Origin: Promethearchaeota archaeon
Lineage (GTDB): Archaea > Asgardarchaeota > Lokiarchaeia > Sigynarchaeales > SOKP01
Direction: 5' to 3'
NCBI GenBank assembly: GCA_016839655.1
Contig: JAEOTW010000217.1
Span: forward strand, 1-8,968
DNA: 8,968 nucleotides
The stretch's first letter is position 1. Each line of letters opens with the position of its first letter. Position numbers and translations under genes: made by a program. The notes below the pieces were generated by a model, which was not told the DNA's origin, made no database searches, and worked only from the letters and a program-made list of their open reading frames with translations. Positions 4,838 through 8,968 of the stretch are shown in pieces.

Positions 4838-7054
4838 CTATTCCACCTCTACTTTGAAATCTTCTGGAAGATTCCAAAAATCTTTAAAATTTTTAGCCCA
4901 TTTATCTGATAATTCAAGACTCTCCTTATACATTCTTTTAACAGGTTTACTTAATTGATTATTAGTAATTTTTTCTCGTTCCTCTTGCCAGAATTCTTCA
5001 AAAGATTTTGATTTTTCTTTTCTTTCATTTATTATTTTCGTACGAAGTTGCTGTGTAGCTTTATCATCTACTTCCCATTCATCTTTCTCATCATCATATC
5101 TCGCAACCACACCATAAATGTTATTGACTTTATCGTCGGTGTAAATTCCATCATTAAGATCTTGTTCAACCGACTTTACATCTCTTTCAAGTGGATCTCC
5201 ATAACCGGGACCTCCACTCATACACCAATGAAACATATCATAATTATCTAAAGAAATAGGATACATCTGGGCATAAGGTCTTCTTATAATTTCGCCCTTG
5301 ATTAATCGTTCGAATTCACCTTTTGCAGGATCTGGATCCCAAAGAGGATAATCTTGCTTATTTGCAAAGATCTCTTTTAGGTTAGTATTTTTGGCTATAA
5401 GACGATAAGCTGTAGGTTGGGGATAACCTCCATGCATTCCTCCTGCTCCACTAAACACTAAACCCTCAGCAATTCCAAAAAATTCAACATCTTTTGAATT
5501 AGCTACAAGTGCAATTCCTCCATAGTTTGATCCCCCTCGATATTTTCCATGTCCAGCATTATTAGGTTTAACTTTTCGAGCCAAATAAGGAACACCTCCT
5601 TGGAATAATTCCCATGTTTCGACATCTCCTAAGTCTGATTCTGGATTCCACATAGCATATCCCCAATTCAGTCCATCCCTAACAGCACTAGCTCCTAAGC
5701 CTTGGCCACTTATTTCAAATGTAGATAACATCCATAATTGACCCTCTAAAGGTCCAGAATTGTAACTACCACCTCCTTGAATGGCATCTCGAGTAAGACC
5801 ATACCCAGTAAAGACCTCCTCTCTATAACCACGTGAAAACAATCCATAAGAAAGACATTTCATCATACATGAATATGCAGGGATTAAATTTGCCCAAGGA
5901 TTTTGATAAGATAGATAAGGATCACCTGGATTAGCCCATGAACCTTTTGGGAAATAATTACTTACAGCAAAATATGCACCGTCATTAACTTTATCGCCAT
6001 AAATTAAGATTTGGGTCAACAAAACCCATGTAGCTCCTGATAACGCCCCTACACCACAATTTACTGAATTAGCGCCACATGCACTAGCTCCATCAAATGA
6101 AAGATTTAGTTTTCCGTCAACGTTGGCAATAATTTCTAAAGGTTGGTTATAAATTTTATTTACTTTTGCTTTTGGTTGCCATGCTTCCCATTCACCAACT
6201 TGATCAATAAAAGAAACGGCTCTATATCTTCCAGGTATTAATCGTTCTTTTACTCTTTCTTTAAATATTCTAGTTCCTTCTTCAATGGCTTCGCGAATAA
6301 ATTGTTTGTAATAATCTATTCCTTCTATCTTTATAAAATCTAATACAGCATCACGAATCATTAGATCTCCCGCTAATCTACATTTTTCATCAAGCTCCCA
6401 ATACATTGGTGATCTGACAGATCTTTTCGCAGTTATCATATGATCTTTCCAAATTTTATCATTTGATCCTATTTTTTTGCATGTATAATAGACTCCATCA
6501 TCAAAGCGTTGAACCGATGACATTAAAACATGTCCAGGAGTGATCCCCCCAATATCAATTTCGTGAGTAACTCCTCCTGCCCAACCAATTAATTCATTTT
6601 CCCAAAAAATTGGGATAATTGTTTGAACATCTGTAGTATGGACATTTCCACAATCTGGATCATTATTAAGAAAAATATCACCAGGATTTATCCCAGGATC
6701 CTCTTCATATTTCTCTCTTATCATAAATTTAATTGCCTCGCTCATAGTATGAACATGAACAAGAATTCCTGTAGATACAACAATTGAATCTCCTTCTGGA
6801 GTATATAAAGCAAAACATAATTCACCAATTTCTCTGACTATTGGTGAAGCTGCAACATGTAAAGCAGTTTCTCTAGCTGATACTAAAGCGCCCCTTAAAC
6901 TGGCATATGCTCGTTCATATCTAAATGGATCTTTTTCTTTTAAGTTGAGTGATTTTGTTCCATAATAATGTTTTGTTTCATTAAATAAAGCCTCACTTTC
7001 AACAAGCATTTCATCAATTTTTTTTCCTTTCCATCCAATATTCTTTTCTGTCAT
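4838..7054 (-). CDS. acxB: Acetone carboxylase-type alpha subunit (HyuB family)
   Basis: This 738-residue hydantoinase B/oxoprolinase-family protein is the carboxylating subunit, where enol phosphate and carboxyphosphate are thought to meet at a manganese site. The metal ligands are visible: His139 and Asp142 in NVHTTD and His164 in VTHEIDIGG, spaced 3 and 25 residues from the first His, the same spacing as I recall for His150, Asp153 and His175 in the Xanthobacter enzyme. Other family landmarks are FLNNDPDCGN (128-137), GHGKYRGG (501-508), GGMHGGYPQ (538-546) and GGPGYGDPLERD (614-625). The C-terminal 110 residues, rich in Glu and Lys, resemble the extension of Acx alpha subunits. Length is slightly below the 776 residues of bacterial AcxB. 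ATG 7054 is set by a GGAGGTG site inside acxA and lies three bases after the acxA stop. The frame is uninterrupted. Confidence 0.92.
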   Translation of the reverse strand: MTEKNIGWKGKKIDEMLVESEALFNETKHYYGTKSLNLKEKDPFRYERAYASLRGALVSARETALHVAASPIVREIGELCFALYTPEGDSIVVSTGILVHVHTMSEAIKFMIREKYEEDPGINPGDIFLNNDPDCGNVHTTDVQTIIPIFWENELIGWAGGVTHEIDIGGITPGHVLMSSVQRFDDGVYYTCKKIGSNDKIWKDHMITAKRSVRSPMYWELDEKCRLAGDLMIRDAVLDFIKIEGIDYYKQFIREAIEEGTRIFKERVKERLIPGRYRAVSFIDQVGEWEAWQPKAKVNKIYNQPLEIIANVDGKLNLSFDGASACGANSVNCGVGALSGATWVLLTQILIYGDKVNDGAYFAVSNYFPKGSWANPGDPYLSYQNPWANLIPAYSCMMKCLSYGLFSRGYREEVFTGYGLTRDAIQGGGSYNSGPLEGQLWMLSTFEISGQGLGASAVRDGLNWGYAMWNPESDLGDVETWELFQGGVPYLARKVKPNNAGHGKYRGGSNYGGIALVANSKDVEFFGIAEGLVFSGAGGMHGGYPQPTAYRLIAKNTNLKEIFANKQDYPLWDPDPAKGEFERLIKGEIIRRPYAQMYPISLDNYDMFHWCMSGGPGYGDPLERDVKSVEQDLNDGIYTDDKVNNIYGVVARYDDEKDEWEVDDKATQQLRTKIINERKEKSKSFEEFWQEEREKITNNQLSKPVKRMYKESLELSDKWAKNFKDFWNLPEDFKVEVE
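4843..4850 (-). promoter_or_regulatory. Ribosome binding site of acxC
   Basis: AGAGGTGG on the minus strand, inside the last codons of acxB, matches the archaeal anti-Shine-Dalgarno sequence well and ends five bases before the ATG at 4837. It confirms the zero-gap TAG-ATG junction. Confidence 0.75.
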
Positions 7055-7057
7055 TCT

Positions 7058-8968
7058 CTACACCTCCAAATGAAAAATTCTATGCTTGTCTAATTTAACT
7101 TGAGCTCCAGGTGGTACAACAAATGTTGTTGCAGGTGCTTCTATTACAGCAGGACCTTTTAAAATATTCCCTGCATTGATTAAATTCATCTCCCATATCT
7201 GTGCTTCATACCATTTATTATCCCAATAAATATCTCTATTGCCTTTAGAAGCATTACCATTTGGTTTTTCCCCAGATAACTCATTTACGGGTAATTTTGG
7301 TTTTGGAACGGGTACGATTCCAGTTCCAATTGCTTTGGTAATATGATATCCAAGTTCTGGACTTTTTGTACCTCTACGGAATATTTGTTCGAAAAGATTA
7401 TCATAATTGCGTGCAATTTCTTCTAATTCAGGTGAATCATATCTTTGGAGCTCAGCGGAATAATCTAAAGTTAATTCTTCTACTGGAGATTGGACTTCTA
7501 GATCATCTAGCATACCAAAGTATTGTAAACGCAAAGAAGGTTTAAAAATCATTTCACTAGGATCTCTTCCCTCAGCCTCAAATTCTTTTCTAATATTGTT
7601 TTTTAATTCTTTCCATGTAGAACTTAGAATAGATGATACAAAAGCAATCATACTACCATCTGGAGGAATAACCATATCAACTGATTTTTCATGTCTGTAG
7701 GAATGATCTGCACAAGCACATCCAAAAGCAGAGAATGCGGGAGCCCATTCTGGTACTAAAATCTTCTGGAAATTTAAGCCTCTTGAATAACCAGCTACAT
7801 GTAGAGGGCCCCCACCACCAAATGAAATCAAGGTATAGTTTTCAGGTCTAAATCCAAGGCCTTGAATCATACCATTAAGATGATTTTTCATGTTAATCTC
7901 GATTAGATCTAAAGATCCTCGCGCAGTTTTATAGGTATCTGCTTTTAAAGGTTCAGCTAATTGTTCTTCAATATATTTATAAGCCCTCTCTTTATTTAAT
8001 GCAACTTTACCACCGAGAAAGTAATCTGGGTTAAGATAACCTAAAATTAAACTACAATCTGTCATTGTAACAGTTTCGACTCCAGATTCTTCATTACAGA
8101 CTCCAATTTTGTATCCTGCGCTTTCAGGTCCAAATTCTAATCGCCCTGAAATATTGTTATATCTAACATACATTCCTGTTCCGGCTCCAATACTATCTAA
8201 GCCAATCATAGGAATATTTAGAATAAAACGGCCTAATGAACTTTCCCACTTTGTAGGCACATACCGTTCCATTACTAATCCAACATCAAAACTTGTACCA
8301 CCTACATCAGAAGATACTAAATTTTTTATTCCATATTCTTTAGCAATAAATTGAGTTCCAATCATACCACCGATTGGACCTGAAACCATGGTAGGTATGA
8401 GAGTTTTGTGATATGGGGATATTGTTCCACCATATGTTGTTAAAATTCTTAAAGGTGCAGGAACACCTTTCTGTTTCATTGTTTGAGCGATTTTTATCAA
8501 TTGTTTTCTTGAAGGCTCCGCAGCATATTGTTCTATTATAAGAGCATTCAACCTTGGCGTTTCTCCTCTTACAGGGTTATGTTCACATGATAAAATAATA
8601 GGAATTTCTTTACCTTTTTCTTTCATAATTCTTTCTGCAATCATTCTTACTTGTAATTCATGGCTAGAATTCATGTATGAACAAAGCAAGCAAACACAAA
8701 TGCTATCAACATCCATATTTAGTAATTCTTCAACGACTTTCTCAACATCTTTTTTATATAGGGGTATTAGTTCATCACCCCAAAAGTTTATTCTTCCCCG
8801 TACACCCTTAATCTGCCTTCTGGGGATTAAAGGTTCTGGATGCTCATGTTCTCTAGCATGTAAACGCCCAGCATAATCAAGATAAATCCAACATTGTAGA
8901 GCTCTTCCCAATCTATGTAAATCTTCAAACCCAGCATTTACAATAACGCCAATGTTACTATTACCTTG
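7058..8968 (-). CDS. acxA: Acetone carboxylase-type beta subunit (HyuA family), 5' end outside window
   Basis: This is the ATP-binding, actin-fold hydantoinase A/oxoprolinase subunit that phosphorylates the ketone and bicarbonate in acetone carboxylase. The frame is open to the right edge, giving 636 residues. Bacterial AcxA has about 717, so roughly 80 N-terminal residues, including the first DxGGTxTD phosphate loop, are missing. Seen, counting from the edge: VSGPIGG (195-201), second loop DVGGTSFD (221-228), DSIGAGTG (258-265), NPDYFLGG (about 313-320), adenosine-side FGGGGP (383-388) and the C-terminal GPAVIEAPATTFVVPPG. The TTG at 8909-8911 could pass for a start, but 19 more in-frame family-like residues (GVIVNAGFEDLHR) precede it, so it is internal. 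The gene heads the acxA-acxB-acxC order known from bacterial acetone carboxylase operons. Its promoter and any acxR-type regulator would lie to the right, unseen. A wider HyuA role is possible, but the neighbours favour ketone carboxylation. Confidence 0.9.
   Translation of the reverse strand, partial: QGNSNIGVIVNAGFEDLHRLGRALQCWIYLDYAGRLHAREHEHPEPLIPRRQIKGVRGRINFWGDELIPLYKKDVEKVVEELLNMDVDSICVCLLCSYMNSSHELQVRMIAERIMKEKGKEIPIILSCEHNPVRGETPRLNALIIEQYAAEPSRKQLIKIAQTMKQKGVPAPLRILTTYGGTISPYHKTLIPTMVSGPIGGMIGTQFIAKEYGIKNLVSSDVGGTSFDVGLVMERYVPTKWESSLGRFILNIPMIGLDSIGAGTGMYVRYNNISGRLEFGPESAGYKIGVCNEESGVETVTMTDCSLILGYLNPDYFLGGKVALNKERAYKYIEEQLAEPLKADTYKTARGSLDLIEINMKNHLNGMIQGLGFRPENYTLISFGGGGPLHVAGYSRGLNFQKILVPEWAPAFSAFGCACADHSYRHEKSVDMVIPPDGSMIAFVSSILSSTWKELKNNIRKEFEAEGRDPSEMIFKPSLRLQYFGMLDDLEVQSPVEELTLDYSAELQRYDSPELEEIARNYDNLFEQIFRRGTKSPELGYHITKAIGTGIVPVPKPKLPVNELSGEKPNGNASKGNRDIYWDNKWYEAQIWEMNLINAGNILKGPAVIEAPATTFVVPPGAQVKLDKHRIFHLEV
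7061..7067 (-). promoter_or_regulatory. Ribosome binding site of acxB
   Basis: GGAGGTG on the minus strand, within the final codons of acxA, is a full match to the archaeal Shine-Dalgarno core and lies six bases before the ATG at 7054. Both inner genes of the operon have such sites, so they are likely re-initiated at high rate in fixed ratio. Confidence 0.8.

Noticed and set aside
4680..4958. 92-residue plus-strand open frame across the acxC/acxB junction
   Set aside because: It is antisense to two conserved genes; its composition is that of a reversed AT-rich coding strand.
5048..5251. Plus-strand open frame inside acxB
   Set aside because: It is antisense to conserved acxB sequence. The similar frames at 8109-8354 and 8673-8876 inside acxA are rejected for the same reason.
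8909..8911. TTG as start of acxA
   Set aside because: Nineteen further in-frame residues upstream fit the family, and the protein would otherwise lack its first phosphate loop; the real start is beyond the window.

Overview
This AT-rich window (about 30 % G+C in the lines I counted by hand) reads as a piece of an archaeal chromosome. Four things point that way: an ADP-forming acyl-CoA synthetase, a BioD-like/DRTGG protein next to it, oligo-T style gene ends without GC hairpins, and strong GGAGGTG-type ribosome sites inside an operon while another gene looks leaderless. The low G+C and the amino-acid and ketone metabolism would suit a fermentative, Asgard-like (for example Lokiarchaeal) lineage, but no marker gene is present and I do not claim a taxon firmly.

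Layout. Positions 1-1806 (+) hold the 3' part of an ADP-forming acetyl/acyl-CoA synthetase (beta subunit or beta domain), followed closely by a P-loop BioD-like protein with a DRTGG domain. A short convergent gap with T-tracts on both strands separates these from a four-helix DUF4190-like membrane protein at 1896-2177 (-). Then comes a 350-bp, very AT-rich divergent intergenic region with several candidate promoter and operator elements. Next are alanine dehydrogenase (2528-3643, +), a C-terminal remnant of an alanine-type aminotransferase (3644-3895), and a small two-helix membrane protein (3939-4217). Positions 4221-4300 hold a decayed second copy of the 3' end of the gamma-subunit gene. From 4343 to the right edge, on the minus strand, lies an acetone-carboxylase-type operon in the order beta (acxA, 5' end cut by the window), alpha (acxB), gamma (acxC).

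How the parts could work together (inference). Acetone carboxylase would convert acetone, or a related ketone, to acetoacetate (or another 3-oxoacid) using ATP. After activation and thiolysis elsewhere in the genome this gives acetyl-CoA. The ADP-forming acyl-CoA synthetase converts acyl-CoA to free acid plus ATP. Alanine dehydrogenase and the lost aminotransferase link alanine, pyruvate and NADH. Together this fits heterotrophic or fermentative carbon metabolism.

The most unusual part is 3644-4342. In 700 bp it contains two separate 3'-end gene remnants, one on each strand, each beside a related intact gene: an aminotransferase tail after alanine dehydrogenase, and a gamma-subunit tail after acxC. 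I found no CRISPR, insertion sequence, tRNA or rRNA, and no clearly new defence or mobile system.
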